Under the pieces are notes generated by a model, which was not told where the DNA came from, did not search any database, and was given only the letters and a program-made list of their open reading frames with translations. Shown in pieces: positions 11,578 through 22,044 of a stretch of 64,000 bases of DNA. The first letter of the stretch is position 1. Each line of letters opens with the position of its first letter. Origin of the DNA: Blepharisma stoltei (lineage: Eukaryota; Ciliophora; Heterotrichea; Heterotrichida; Blepharismidae); the NCBI GenBank assembly GCA_914767885.1, contig CAJZBQ010000025.1, positions 558,001 through 622,000 on the forward strand. The letters run 5' to 3'. A program made the translations under genes and the position numbers.

Positions 11578-12295
11578 TTAAGTTTTAGGCTTCACTGTAA
11601 TAACTCTTGAATAAGACTTTATGAGGAAGTATCTAATAATCATGAAAATGGTTTCAAAAATAAAGACTTCACTTACAATTCCCCAAAGGAAATAACTGCC
11701 CAGTACCCGCTCCATTTATGACAGAAGTCAATACTCAGCATGGCTATGCCTATAATTGATCCAATGAGTAGGGAATTTAAGCGATTTATGCCCCTCTTCC
11801 TCTCAAGACTTAGCTAAACGATTTTTAATAAATGCAAAGCTATTTAATTTTCATAAATATTAGTTAAGACATATAAAAATATGTGTTTTATTTTCTATTG
11901 ATTTATTTTTTAGTTTATGAAATATTTAGAGCACCCTCATCCTTTTTGAAAAAAAAAAATGTAGCCATTTTATTACTCACAGATGAGTATAGCAATACCC
12001 AGAGCAGTTGCGGATGCTGACCACTTTGAAATTTTAGCTCTATCAATGCTAAAGGCAACTATCATGAAGATCTCAACTGGGACCGCAATGCTCAAGGCCA
12101 AGATCATACAGCCATAATATTTTCCTTCATAGTCGTCAAACAATGTCTGAGTTGACTTTTTGCTTCCTGAGTCGGTGTCTTCAAAGCCGAAATACAATAA
12201 ACCTTCTAGCAATAGCTCAAAGATGACAACTTCTACAAACTTGAATAGCCTTGCTAGTCTTAAAAATGAGGGACAATGATACAAAATTCCAAGGG
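11578..12295 (-). pseudogene. REJ/Cys-rich membrane protein family, copy 3: C-terminal membrane part
   Basis: Only the multi-pass C-terminus is left. It contains transmembrane segments around FVEVVIFELLLEGLLYFGFE, YGCMILALSIAVPVEIFMIV and SASATALGIAILI, followed by the family sequence DFCHKWSGYWAV and a TAA at 11580-11578. The frame is cut by a 219-bp insertion (11771-11989); its removal restores GIAILIGSIIGIAML exactly. A one-base loss near 11690 shifts the last part. The upstream side ends in a degenerate MITE. Confidence 0.75.
11771..11989. mobile_element. IES-like insertion, 219 bp, 7-bp ATGAGTA direct repeat
   Basis: ATGAGTA occurs at 11764-11770 and 11983-11989, with TA at the inner edge of each. 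Excision leaving one copy gives in-phase minus-strand codons for GIAILIGSIIG, the sequence seen in the uninterrupted paralogues at about 36100 and 47870. It is AT-rich, with no coding and no MITE ends. Confidence 0.8.
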
Positions 12296-12591
12296 CCCTC
12301 CAAAAAAACAAAAAAATTTTTGTTCGTTCACGAATTTTTTTTATTTGTTCAAATTTTAAAATATCCCGATTAGATATAATTTTAAAGCAAACATTAATTT
12401 AATTTCAAAATTTATGTTTTAAATGCAAGCTGTTTAAAATTAAATAGAGCTAGCAAGAGATTTCATTATAATTATAATTTATATTTCAAATATTTTTTCA
12501 TAAAGATTTTATATTAAAAAAACTTGTGTTCGCTCACGGGGTGGATTTTTCCAATAGGAGGAGTTTTGTTCACTCACGGGGGGGGTTGGAG
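12296..12591. mobile_element. Degenerate family-1 MITE
   Basis: The right end has the usual GTTCACTCACGGGGG run and TAA at 12592-12594. The left end is decayed (TTTTTGTTCGTTCACGAA). The internal AT-rich body matches the other copies. It interrupts copy 3 upstream of its first visible membrane segment. Confidence 0.75.
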
Positions 12592-12594
12592 TAA

Positions 12595-13036
12595 AGAACA
12601 AGTTTATATTTTTCAAAAAAAAAGATTTTATATTTATCGCCTAAGCCAAAAGGAAGGCTATAGCGAAAATTAAAAAAGACTTCCCGACAATTTTTAAAAA
12701 ATATCTCTAAAACGCACATTTACAGAAGAGGTAATAGCGCATAAAATTGTATTGAAAATTTATATTTTCAAAATGTTTTCACCACAATGTCAATCGATTA
12801 GGGGAGATAGAAGAGTATAATCAGCACAAAATTTCTAATCAGCATAAGAAATCAGTGAGCTTTCATAAAAAAATATAGATTATAAATCTTAGACTTATTT
12901 TTAGTAAAATTTCGCAAAATTCAAAACTTTAGACTCTTCAATTGTTTTCAACAATTTTTTAAGAATTCTTCTTTTGATCTATAATTAGTTTTAAGCTCAA
13001 TATTTAGCTTTTAGTAACGTATTTGGCAATAATTTA
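12595..13036. other. AT-rich spacer, no gene seen
   Basis: Lies between two family-1 MITEs. I find no coding frame longer than background and no resemblance to the gene family; it may be the remains of copy 3 upstream sequence or germline filler. Confidence 0.3.
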
Positions 13037-13403
13037 CTTTCCCCCCCCTCCGTGAGTGAACAAAAAAATTTTGTTCACTCACGGAGGGGGGTTAATTTTA
13101 TTTTTTTTAAAAAAAATTTTATATATAAATTTTATAAAAATATTTTTTTTCGAAATTTAAAAAAATCCTAATTCGCAAAAATTGGAAAGCAAATATTAAT
13201 TTAATTTATAAAATTTATGTTTTAAAAAGCAATTTGTTTAAAATTAAACAGAATTAGCTCTAGATTTCATTATACTAATTATCATTTATATATCAAAATT
13301 TTTTTATTAAAAAAAATTTTTGTTCACTCAAGTAGGGTGGCTTTTTGGGGCAAAAAATAAGGATTTTTCTAATGGTTTTGCTCACTCACGGAGGGGGGGG
13401 GAG
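13037..13403. mobile_element. Family-1 MITE, 367 bp, TTA target duplication
   Basis: TTA at 13034-13036 and 13404-13406. A perfect hairpin at the left end (CTCCGTGAGTGAAC / GTTCACTCACGGAG around 13048-13087); the long end on the right is slightly decayed (CACTCAAGTAGGGTGG). Confidence 0.93.
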
Positions 13404-13406
13404 TTA

Positions 13407-13931
13407 GCATTTTACATGATTCAATACATTTTGGGCCATTCTAGATCTATCCATCTGAAGAAACTAAGCCGAAAGTTTTTGAGTAAGAATAATTTTAATA
13501 GGAATCATCTCCTATAAAGCAGAAAAATTTTGCAACTGATGGCCAAATTATGAAAGCTTTTTAAATTCTTTCGAACTTATGCTTTCTGATTCAAATAAAC
13601 CATAAAACTAAAAATTAGATAATTAATATGCAATCACTTGAATAAATTAATTCATAATATTAAGATAATGCCCATATAAAATCTTATGAGCAACAATTAG
13701 ATAGCCCGCTCTGTAGCTCCCCAAAGTATTATTACCGAAAAATCAAGCTAAGTAATATCCTCTGCTCATAAAGATCCAAAAATCTACATTAAATATCAAA
13801 AAAACCTTATTAAGCTGCAAATTGTGAAGGCCTTAAAATTCACTTACAATCTAAACTAATTTTAAATTTTGGTTGAGTGTAATGATTATGGTCCTAATAA
13901 TTCTAATTATCTGCAATTTATGCATTTTTAA
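13407..13931. other. Upstream region of family copy 4
   Basis: AT-rich; no open frame stands out and no MITE is visible. Presumably it holds the promoter of the gene starting at 13956. Confidence 0.35.
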
Positions 13932-13955
13932 ACCAAATTTTGAATGGGTAATAAA
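13932..13955 (+). promoter_or_regulatory. Conserved leader upstream of family start codon
   Basis: CAAATTTTGAATGGGTAATA sits directly before ATG 13956 and matches the leader at the other family starts. It implies that the second ATG (13956), not the one at 13944 inside the leader, starts translation. Confidence 0.5.
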
Positions 13956-14560
13956 ATGGCCAACTTTTTCAAGTTTATACCTCTTATTGCCTTTCAGCTT
14001 ATTTATAGTGACGGGCATGAGCCAAACATCATGATAAAAGACCCCAAATTTGACCTATACGAAAATACCTTGAGATCCATGGTCCAAAGAGGTGGCGAAG
14101 TTAATAAAAATGAGATGAAATTAGGCGATATTGGCGCGCTGAGATTACTTCCAAAGCTACCCAGAATCTGATTGAAGGTGATACTAATTATAACAACGGG
14201 GAAAATTCTGCAAAAATATAAAGTAAAGGTGCTGATAGATATACCCAAAAAAATGGCATCATTAATAGCAGGGATGAACAAAATAAAAAAATAGGAGAAA
14301 TTCAATGGAAAAAAACTTTGAAATAGCCCCAAATTTTAACCAAGCAGCATCTTATAAAACTAATATCAGTGAAGCAGAAAGACGCTTGGATCCATCAGCG
14401 TGTGACCCTGGAAAGTACCAGACATAGGTGATTGTGCTGATTGTCAACCTCCTGCTCTAAATGCTCCGCAGCAGCTACAAATTGTGACGAATGTGTCCAT
14501 TCTGATCATATGGATTTTGGCACAAATTCTTGCAAATGCAAAGACCCAATGCTGATTTCA

Positions 14561-14849
14561 TTTCATTAGATAAATTTTAATGGTATTATACGTGACCTTT
14601 TAATAGGCTTGAGCCGAACTTGTCACAAAAAATTGGCAGACCTTCCTATGCTTTTCAGTCCTCATAATCTAGAATATATTTCATACGCTGTTCCTGGCTT
14701 GAAAAATATCTCCTGCCTAAATTTTCCTTCTTCTGGAGTGCTACACAGTTAAGCCCTAAGCCTTCTATCGCCCTCAGCTATGGGGGACTAACAGCCTTAG
14801 GGGTTATCTGAGCTTGCCAAATTTATTATTAACTTAACCTTTGCTATAT
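14561..14849. mobile_element. Retroposon-like insertion with 14-bp target duplication
   Basis: CAATGCTGATTTCA (14547-14560) and CAATGCTAATTTCA (14850-14863) flank 289 bases, part of which (about 14730-14810) is GC-rich. The two repeats are one coding site in the Cys-rich gene, differing at one base. A 14-bp duplication fits target-primed reverse transcription better than TA-type IES insertion. Confidence 0.65.
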
Positions 14850-15250
14850 CAATGCTAATTTCAGTACTGATATTTTTCGGTGTGCCTGCAAGGCAGGATT
14901 CTATTCAAATGGCCAAGGCACTTGCACTACATGCACAACATCATGCTCAAAATATTCCACAACTGGTACAACTTGTAATAAATGCGACGATTCTGCTCAT
15001 ATGACTCATGATGCAAGCACAAAAACATGCACTTGTACTGATGCCAATGCTTCTTTTGATACCACATCTTTTAAATGTGCCTGTAATACAGGATTTTACT
15101 TAAATGACCAAGGCGCTTGTACTGCATGCATAGTCCATGCTCTTCATGTGATTCAGCTACTTTTTGTACTGCATGTCAAGGTTCAAGCCATATGACGTAT
15201 GATTCTGCAGAAGGAAGATGCACATGCGCTGATACCAAGTCTTCTTTTGA

Positions 15251-15388
15251 TATACCTTAACAAAATATATAACCTTCTCTGGGTCATTATACAGCCAAAA
15301 GTTCAATCTCTTGACTATCAGCTCAATAAAATTGCATGGTTAGGCTATAAGCTTTCCTTAGATATACTATAGTCAACTAGGTTGACTA
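15251..15388. mobile_element. IES-like insertion, 138 bp, TA borders, frame-restoring
   Basis: TA at 15251-15252 and 15389-15390. Excision keeping one TA gives TCT TTT GAT ATT ACT CTT, the expected repeat sequence. Near its right end is a perfect palindrome, TATAGTCAAC-TAG-GTTGACTATA (about 15368-15390). Confidence 0.78.
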
Positions 15389-16165
15389 TATTACTCTTAA
15401 ATGTGCTTGCAATACAGGATTTTACTTAAATGACCAAGACACTTGTACTGCATGCACAGCGCCATGCTCTTCATAGAATTCAGCTACCTTTTGCACTGCC
15501 TGTGAAGATGCAAGCCATATGGCTCTTAATTCAGCTGCAGAAACGTGCACATGTGCAGATATCCATGCTTCTTTTGATGAAGCGTCTCTTAAATGTACCT
15601 GCAGCACAGGATTTTACTTAAATGACAAAGTCGCTTGCACTGCATGTGCATGCCTGTGCTCTTCATGATCAAATTCAGCTACTTTTTGTACTGCTTGTGA
15701 AGATTCAACTCATATGACCTTTGACTCAGCTGCAGGAACGTGCACGTGCTCTGATTTCAAGGCTTCTTTTGATGCTGCTACCCTTCTATGCACCTGCAAT
15801 GCAGGATTTTTTCAAATAGCCAAAATACTTGCATTGCATGCACCACTCCATGCTCTTGATGCTCAAATTCAGCTACTTCTTGTACTGCCTGCGATGATTC
15901 AACCCATATGGCTTTCAGCTCGGCTGCAGGCACCTGTACATGTACTGATATCAATACTCCTTTTGATACTACAACTCTTCTATGTGCCTGCTGTGCTGGA
16001 TTTTACTTAAATGACCAAGACACTTGCATTGCATGCATAAACCATGCTCTTCATGCAATTCAGCTACAGTTTGTAAGGGATGTATCGATGGCTGCTATTT
16101 AGATTCCACAACTTGTAAAGCTTGCACTAATCAATGCGCTAATTGCTCTTCAGCACAGGTACTAG

Positions 16166-19100
16166 CAAACCAACAGTTTATGAAAATCAAAAAGATGATG
16201 AGCCTCAGAAAGATATTCCACTAAAATCAAATAAAGCAAGCCCATTGGAAGCAGAATCCAGAAATGATGGAAAGTTTATAAAAGACAAAAGCATTATTCA
16301 CCATAAAGATAAAAGAGAATGAAGGAATGACATACAATCCGAAAAAGTTAGCAATAGCTCTACCCATAATGAAGATGAAAGAAATACTGTAAAGAAGCTA
16401 GAAAGGCGTTTAGCGTGTACAGACGGGCAAAATCATTGTCAGACATGTTCAGGTGATGACTGCACCCAATGCGACTCAACTGATTACGCATTAACATCGT
16501 CATCACCAGTAGTTTGCTCGCCTAAATGCACAGCTGGCTCAAACGGGTGCGCAACTTGCACAGATGACACTACTTGCGGGTCTTGCACTTCAGAAAGCGA
16601 CGCAGTATCTTCAACTTCTCCAAACACTTGCTCCGCAAAATGTACAGCTGGCTCAAACGGCTGCGCAACTTGCTCAGATACTACTACTTGCGGGTCTTGC
16701 ACTTCAAAATACGACGAAGTATCTTCAACTTCTCCAAACACTTGCTCAACTAAAAAATGCACAGAAAAAATTGGCATTTTTGTTGTTTAGGATTAATTTT
16801 ATATTGTAATTCATAAAATTTTTAGAGGGCAATGCACAGCTGGCTCAAACGGCTGCGCAACTTGCACAGATGACACTACTTGCGCGTCTTGCACTTCAGA
16901 AAGCGACGCAGTATCTTCAGCATATCCAATTGCTTGCTTACCTAAATGCACAGTTGGCTCAAACGGCTGCGCAACTTGCCCAGATGACACTACTTGCGGG
17001 TCTTGCACTTCAGAAAGCGACGCAGTATCTTCAACTTCTCCAAACACTTGCTCCGCAAAATGTACAGAATGAATTAGCTTTTGCGTTATTGAGGAATAAT
17101 TTTTATATTTTAACTCGCAATTTTTTAGAGGGCAATGCACAGCTGGCTCAAACGGGTGCGCAACTTGCACAAATGACACTACTTGCGGGTCTTGCACTTC
17201 AGAAAGCGACGCAGTATCTTCAACTTCTCCAAACACTTGCTCCGCAAAATGTACAGAATGAATTAGCTTTTGCGTTTATTGAGGAATAATTTTATATTTT
17301 AACTCGTAATTTTTTAGAGGGCAATGCACAGTTGGCTCAAACGGGTGCGCAACTTGCACAGATGACACTACTTGCGCGTCTTGCACTTCAGAAAGCGACG
17401 CAGTATCTTCAACTTCTCCAAACACTTGCTCCGCAAAATGTACAGAATGAATCAGCTTTTGCGTTAATGAGGAATAATTTTATATTTTAACTCGTAATTT
17501 TTTAGAGGGCAATGCACAGTTGGCTCAAACGGGTGCGCAACTTGCACAGATGACACTACTTGCGGGTCTTGCACTTCAGAAAGCGACGCAGTATCTTCAA
17601 CTTCTCCAAACACTTGCTCCGCAAAATGTACAGAATGAATTAGCTTTTGCGTTAATGAGGAACAATTTTATATTTTAACTCGTAATTTTTTAGAGGGCAA
17701 TGCACAGTTGGCTCAAACGGGTGCGCAACTTGCACAGATGACACTACTTGCGCGTCTTGCACTTCAGAAAGCGACGCAGTATCTTCAACTTCTCCAAACA
17801 CTTGCTCTCCAAAATGCACAGATGGCTCAAACGGCTGTGAGACTTGCACAGATAGCACTACTTGCGGGTTTTGCACTTCAACAAGCGACGCAGTATCTTC
17901 AACATCTCCAAATTCTTGCTCACCTAAATGCACAAATGGATCAAACGGCTGTGCATATTGCTCAGATAGCACTATTTGTGTGTCTTGCCTTTCATGAACC
18001 GACGAAGTATCTACAGCATTTCCAAACACTTGCTTACCTAGATGCACAGAAAGAATTAGCGTTTGGATATTTTAGGCATAATTTTATATTTCATTTCATA
18101 TATTTTTAGAAGGACAATGCACAAATGGATCAAACGGCTGTGCATATTGCTCAGATAGCACTATTTGTGTGTCTTGCCTTTCATGAACCGACGAAGTATC
18201 TACAGCATCTCCAAACATTTGCTTACCTAGATGCACAGAAAGAATTAGCGTTTGAATATTTTAGGCATAATTTTTATATTTTATTTCATAATTTTTTAGA
18301 GGGCAATGAACAGATGGCTCAAACGGCTGTGAGACTTGCACAGATAGCACTACTTGCGGGTTTTGCACTTCAGCAAGCGATGCAGTATCTTCAACATCTC
18401 CAAACACTTGCTTACCTAAATGCACAGAAGGCTTAAATGAGTGTACAGCTTGTTCAGATAGCACTACTTGTGGGTCTTGCTTATCAGCAGATTATGTAGT
18501 ATTTGGAAACATTTGCATAGTAAAATGCACAGAAGATCAGAACAATTGTAAGATCTGCTCATCAGATGGCTCAAACGGTTGCGCATCATGTGCAAATGGA
18601 TATGCTTTAATATCAGGTGCCTGCGTTGCCTGCGCAGACGTGGATAATTGTTTAAATTGTGATGGGGATATATCTAAATGCGCTCTGTGCAAAGATCATT
18701 ATGGTATAGTGTCAGGGGCATGCATCCAATGCGCAGATTCCACTAACTGCTTGATCTGTGATGGAGACAAAGATGCTTGCATGAGTTGCCGCTCTGGTTA
18801 CCATATAATTAGTGGGGGCAAATGCGTCAAGGATTGCACAATTGGAGTTGATAACTGCGATGCATGCAGTAATATCTATACTTGTGAAAAATGCGCTGAT
18901 GGGTATCGTATCGCATCAAGCGTATGTGAAAAGTGCACAGATACAAACTGCATTGAGTGTTCAGAGAACAAAGATATTTGCACTAAATGCAAGGGCCAAC
19001 ATTATTTGCATACTATTGGAGAATCCATAACTTGTGCCTGTAATTAATATTTAGATTGCAGCGTTGATTATAATAGCTATAACCCAAATACTGATACTTA

Positions 19101-19374
19101 TTTATGTGGAAATCAAACTAAAAATACATGTGATACGTCGAAAGTTGGCTATAGTTTGGATTTCGATAACGGCGACATAATTATCAGTTTTGCATCAAAT
19201 TTAGGTAAAATTTTGGAAAAGAAAAATTTCAGCATTAAACTCTCTGATGGGACTAACTATTCTACAGAAAATTGCAGCTTGGCAATGGAAAGCATGATAA
19301 AATACACAATTCATACTGATTTAAGAGAATGTGATTTGCCTATTTTTATCGATCTGAAATTCAGCCTAATTTAG
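16166..19374 (+). CDS. REJ/Cys-rich family, copy 5: cysteine-rich repeat protein carrying seven periodic IES-like insertions
   Basis: The frame enters at KPTVYENQKDD (about 16168), matching the N-terminal linker of the copy at 29633-30238; the true start is missing. After the linker and CSGDDCTQCDS come 42-residue cysteine units (C..C-TAGSNGC-ATC-T.DTTC-GSC). TGA is Trp at 16319, 18187 and elsewhere. Seven insertions carry stops; taking each out between TA repeats keeps one continuous frame through 18640. That frame then enters VSP-like CXXC units (CADVDNCLNCDGDISKC) and ends at TAA 19045-19047. The same frame reopens at once for 108 codons (YLDCSVDYNS to DLKFSLI, TAG 19372-19374), so that TAA looks like a recent nonsense change. 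Secreted or surface-exposed if functional. Confidence 0.7.
16751..16822. mobile_element. Array IES-like insertion 1, 72 bp, TA borders
   Basis: TA at 16751-16752 and 16823-16824. Excision gives TGC TCA ACT AGA GGG CAA TGC, in phase. It contains in-frame TAG before excision. Confidence 0.75.
17063..17125. mobile_element. Array IES-like insertion 2, 63 bp, TA borders
   Basis: TA at 17063-17064 and 17126-17127. Excision gives GCA AAA TGT AGA GGG CAA TGC, in phase. Treating it as a GT-AG intron instead creates a TAG stop. Confidence 0.8.
17252..17314. mobile_element. Array IES-like insertion 3, 63 bp, TA borders
   Basis: TA at 17252-17253 and 17315-17316; homologous to insertion 2 and restores the same codons. 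Confidence 0.8.
17441..17502. mobile_element. Array IES-like insertion 4, 62 bp, TA borders
   Basis: TA at 17441-17442 and 17503-17504; homologous to insertions 2 and 3, one base shorter, same in-phase junction. Confidence 0.8.
17629..17690. mobile_element. Array IES-like insertion 5, 62 bp, TA borders
   Basis: TA at 17629-17630 and 17691-17692; homologous to insertion 4, same in-phase junction. Confidence 0.8.
18035..18106. mobile_element. Array IES-like insertion 6, 72 bp, TA borders
   Basis: TA at 18035-18036 and 18107-18108; excision gives TGC TTA GAA GGA CAA TGC, in phase. Its right flank has one extra base compared with the others, and only this left TA (not the one at 18039) keeps the frame. 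Confidence 0.7.
18228..18296. mobile_element. Array IES-like insertion 7, 69 bp, TA borders
   Basis: TA at 18228-18229 and 18297-18298; excision gives TTA CCT AGA GGG CAA TGA ACA, in phase with TGA as Trp at a position that is Cys in other units. Confidence 0.7.
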
Positions 19375-20407
19375 TTAATTACTTAGATAATAAAAATATA
19401 TTCCAAAGAAAAATTAATTGATGGCAATGCTTAATTGGACTCAAAAATTTCCACCAAAATTATAAATTATTTATAGCTCTAAGATTTATCTCGCTTCTTC
19501 TGTGTTTATCTTAATATTGATCAATTTTATGCTCATTTATATAAGATCCTCAGCTTTTCAATCACTTTTTGTAAACAATAGTTTAGATTTTTATTGCGGT
19601 AATAAATTTATTGATTAATTTTTAAATAGAGTTTATTGGCATTTAAATTGCTACTTTCATTTGACTGTTTGACTGTGCACTCTTGGGCTCTTTTTTCAAC
19701 TTTATTAATGCTGAAATAAGGATGGGTTTGTATGACCATATTTCTATGTGAGACCTAGAGCCTCTCTATGCTTAAGCACATATTGGGATACTCATAGAAT
19801 TATAAAAGCTTTTAGCAAATTATATTATAATGATAGTGGATTTTCAGTGAGATTTTTATTTGCTAGCTCATCACTCCATCCTTGATCGAATCTATTGTCA
19901 TTCTTCGATTAAGTATAGGATAAAAAAATTCTAAAACAAAGTTATCTATAAGTCTTTATTTGTTTGGAAATTTTTATATCATCAAATACACAAAAAATCG
20001 AGTCATAATTGCGTACAAGAGATAAAATATAATCACTAAGAATATGATAATGCAAATTGCCTTCTGACTCTAAGGTACTAGAAGAGGCATTATATATCTT
20101 ATTATCTCCATACTTGACAATAAAATTATTCTTCTGTAGTGTTCTTTATAAGTTTGCTGCGAAATTAATCATAATTTTTCTTTCATAGAAATCAAGCTCA
20201 AGCCCAGCTGAAGAATTGTTGCGGTTTGAGCTGAATTTACCTATCGGATAAATTCCGCAGCCATTTTTTAGCTTTTCTCGGGAATAAATCCCTATTAAAA
20301 ATTTTTTAAAATTTTAAATCTATAGATTTATTTTTCTATGTTTGTGGTGGGAATAATAAAATATAATTATTTGTCAGTTTCACATAAATAAGAGCTTTAT
20401 TATAAAT
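19375..20407. other. Intergenic, AT-rich; decayed family-2 MITE end at about 19877-19921
   Basis: No gene recognised. CATCCTTGATCGAA followed by TTCGATTAAGTATAGG at 19877-19921 is a decayed version of the hairpin end of the family-2 MITE at 25963. The rest is AT-rich and includes the presumptive upstream region of the WD40 pseudogene. Confidence 0.4.
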
Positions 20408-21507
20408 ATGCTGCATTGTGGAACTATAAACTCCTCAGAATTCCCAAAGTATCTTTGTGCTTACGCCGAACCCGGAGTTTTACTTTGCAAACTTCATAAT
20501 AATCAGCATTTCAATCTATGTTCAAGAAGCCCATATGAAATTAACTTCAAATTATCAAAAAATATTTCAGCATTATCTAATACAATCAGAAATGGAAAGA
20601 TTTACCAAATATTAAACTAAGTTTGGTAAAGAAATTGCTTCATTGATATTCACATCTTTAAATATATAAAGTTATTGAATGCTTACATTCGAAAATTGAG
20701 AAAAGAAATAAAACAGCTCCTCATTTATCAGATATTTTAATTAAATATCAAAGTTTTAATGAAAAATTCGGGAAGGATTAAAAAGCTGTAAATTATTGAC
20801 TTTGAATATGAATTGTAAGCCAGTAAATGCAAATCAGATTGAGTTGAAAGTGGCAAAAAACATATGTATAGATATTCCAAAATGAAACAATATAGAAATT
20901 CTAAAAAAAGCTCTTTTAGCATCATTAAATTTAATAATAGAAAACAAATTTGTGTACAATTGAAAGAATTACTAACAAATAATTTAAGGTTCAATGATTC
21001 AATATTTTACTCATGCTAAAAGAAATTCAAAGTATTTTTACAGCAGCAAGCAATGCAGCAACAATTTTAAATGCATCAGATTAAGGTTTAATTATAAGGG
21101 CTTAACTCCTATTAATAGTTTTTATTATTCTAATTAAATTCTAATATTTAAATTAATATTTCTAATAAGGATAGTAAGTAATATCAGTGCCGTACGCAAA
21201 TTTCTCGGAAACATTATTTACTAGGATTGATTTTGAAAACTATGATTTAAATAACGCGAATTTTTCTCATTCCAGTAATACAAATCTGAATTTCAAAAGT
21301 GCTATGATGCAAAATGTTAATTTTAGGGCAGATTTCCTCATGAAGACTACATTAGCACAGCCATTATTTCAAAATATGGGAACTTTATAGTATCTGGAGG
21401 TTCAAAACCATTAATATTAATATGAAATTTAAATATTCAAGAAATTCTTATAAGTCTTAACGGCCATACAAATTCAATATCATCGGTTTCTTTCTCTCAT
21501 AATAGGA

Positions 21508-22044
21508 TTAGATTTAGGATTTATTAAAAATCAGGCATTAACCATATTGGTGATGCAGTCACCAAAGACCTCCCGTATGGGAGGTTCTACACTTTTCGAC
21601 TCCAGACCAGAGGTTCTGTGCCACTTCCAGCGCCTTCTGCCTCCTCCTTGCCTTGAGGCTTCAGTCTTGAGCGGGCGGCTTATGGATTTCTAAGGCCCTG
21701 CTACGAGGATTGGAGTAGCTTGATTCCATGTATCAACTCTTGGAGTCTGTTGGGTGCCAAAATGCCTTCCTTCGACAGATGCAGGAAAAAGACTACTCCC
21801 CTGTGGCGTGGGCAAATCCCCAGTTTCTTAGTAGAGGAATGCCCATGGTCCTCAGATCCAAAAGGGCGTTGTTGAGCACCTCCATTTCCAACCACAGGAA
21901 AGCAGCCAAAACCTACCCGGATGCATACCTCATAAGCCTGTACTTGATTCTCGCTTGGATTCCAACCAGTTCGCCATAGCCATAAGGTCTGGACTGTTGC
22001 ACAAAGAGGGCAGGTTGACACGTGTCGCCATTTTAATGTATGTC
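21508..22044. mobile_element. Retroposon with 15-bp target duplication, GC-rich, ends near CGCCATTTTA
   Basis: TCTCTCATAATAGGA is duplicated exactly at 21493-21507 and 22045-22059. Removing the element and one repeat rejoins the WD repeat VSFSHNR-KLSVSGSYNQ. The 537-bp body is GC-rich from about 21545. Its 3' part has AAAGAGGGCAGG (22003-22014) and CGCCATTTTA (22026-22035), shared with the reverse transcriptase fragment ending at 62765. The short open frames inside (21728-21979 + and 21701-22021 -) are not recognised. Best explained as a SINE or a 5'-truncated LINE. Confidence 0.85.

Larger units (their letters stand above)
13956..16165 (+). pseudogene. REJ/Cys-rich membrane protein family, copy 4: N-terminus and type-A cysteine repeats
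   Basis: Signal peptide MANFFKFIPLIAFQLIYSDG, then an acidic linker (to about 14400), then type-A cysteine units of about 45 residues, each with a CTC.D..ASFD motif and GFYLNDQ..C..C (14440-16160). Two insertions break it: 14561-14849 with a 14-bp duplication and 15251-15388 with TA borders. Removing the second restores SSFDITLKCAC in phase. Other lesions are true damage: a one-base loss near 15127 and a TAG near 15472. Near 16165 it runs into another family member (copy 5) in a different frame, probably a recombination junction. A related type-A segment lies at 34311-34589 (-). Confidence 0.75.
16751..18299 (+). repeat. Tandem array of about 188-bp units: 126-bp Cys-rich coding repeat plus 62-63-bp insertion
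   Basis: Insertion starts at 17063, 17252, 17441 and 17629 are 188-189 bp apart. Each regular unit is a 42-codon coding repeat plus one insertion. Coding units are nearly identical (for example CTAGSNGCATCTDDTTCGSC). Units without an insertion also occur (around 16620, 16950, 17820 and 17930), so presence of the insertion is not required for repeat amplification. Confidence 0.88.

Noticed and set aside
17063-17127. Array insertions as GT-AG introns (GTACAG ... TTTTTTAG)
   Set aside because: Splicing at these sites yields AAA TAG, a stop, and the other copies lack the GT. TA-to-TA removal keeps every unit open. Heterotrich introns are also much shorter.
16751-18299. CRISPR-like array (regular repeats and spacers)
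   Set aside because: The repeats are coding, nuclear and eukaryotic in character, the spacers are homologous to each other, and no cas genes exist.
16870-18436. Long Leu/Gln-rich plus-strand frames (for example 16870-17289, 17708-18109) and Val/Glu-rich minus-strand frames over the same array
   Set aside because: They are shadows of the Cys-rich frame; the repeat lacks stops in other frames, and these frames would have to include the insertions.
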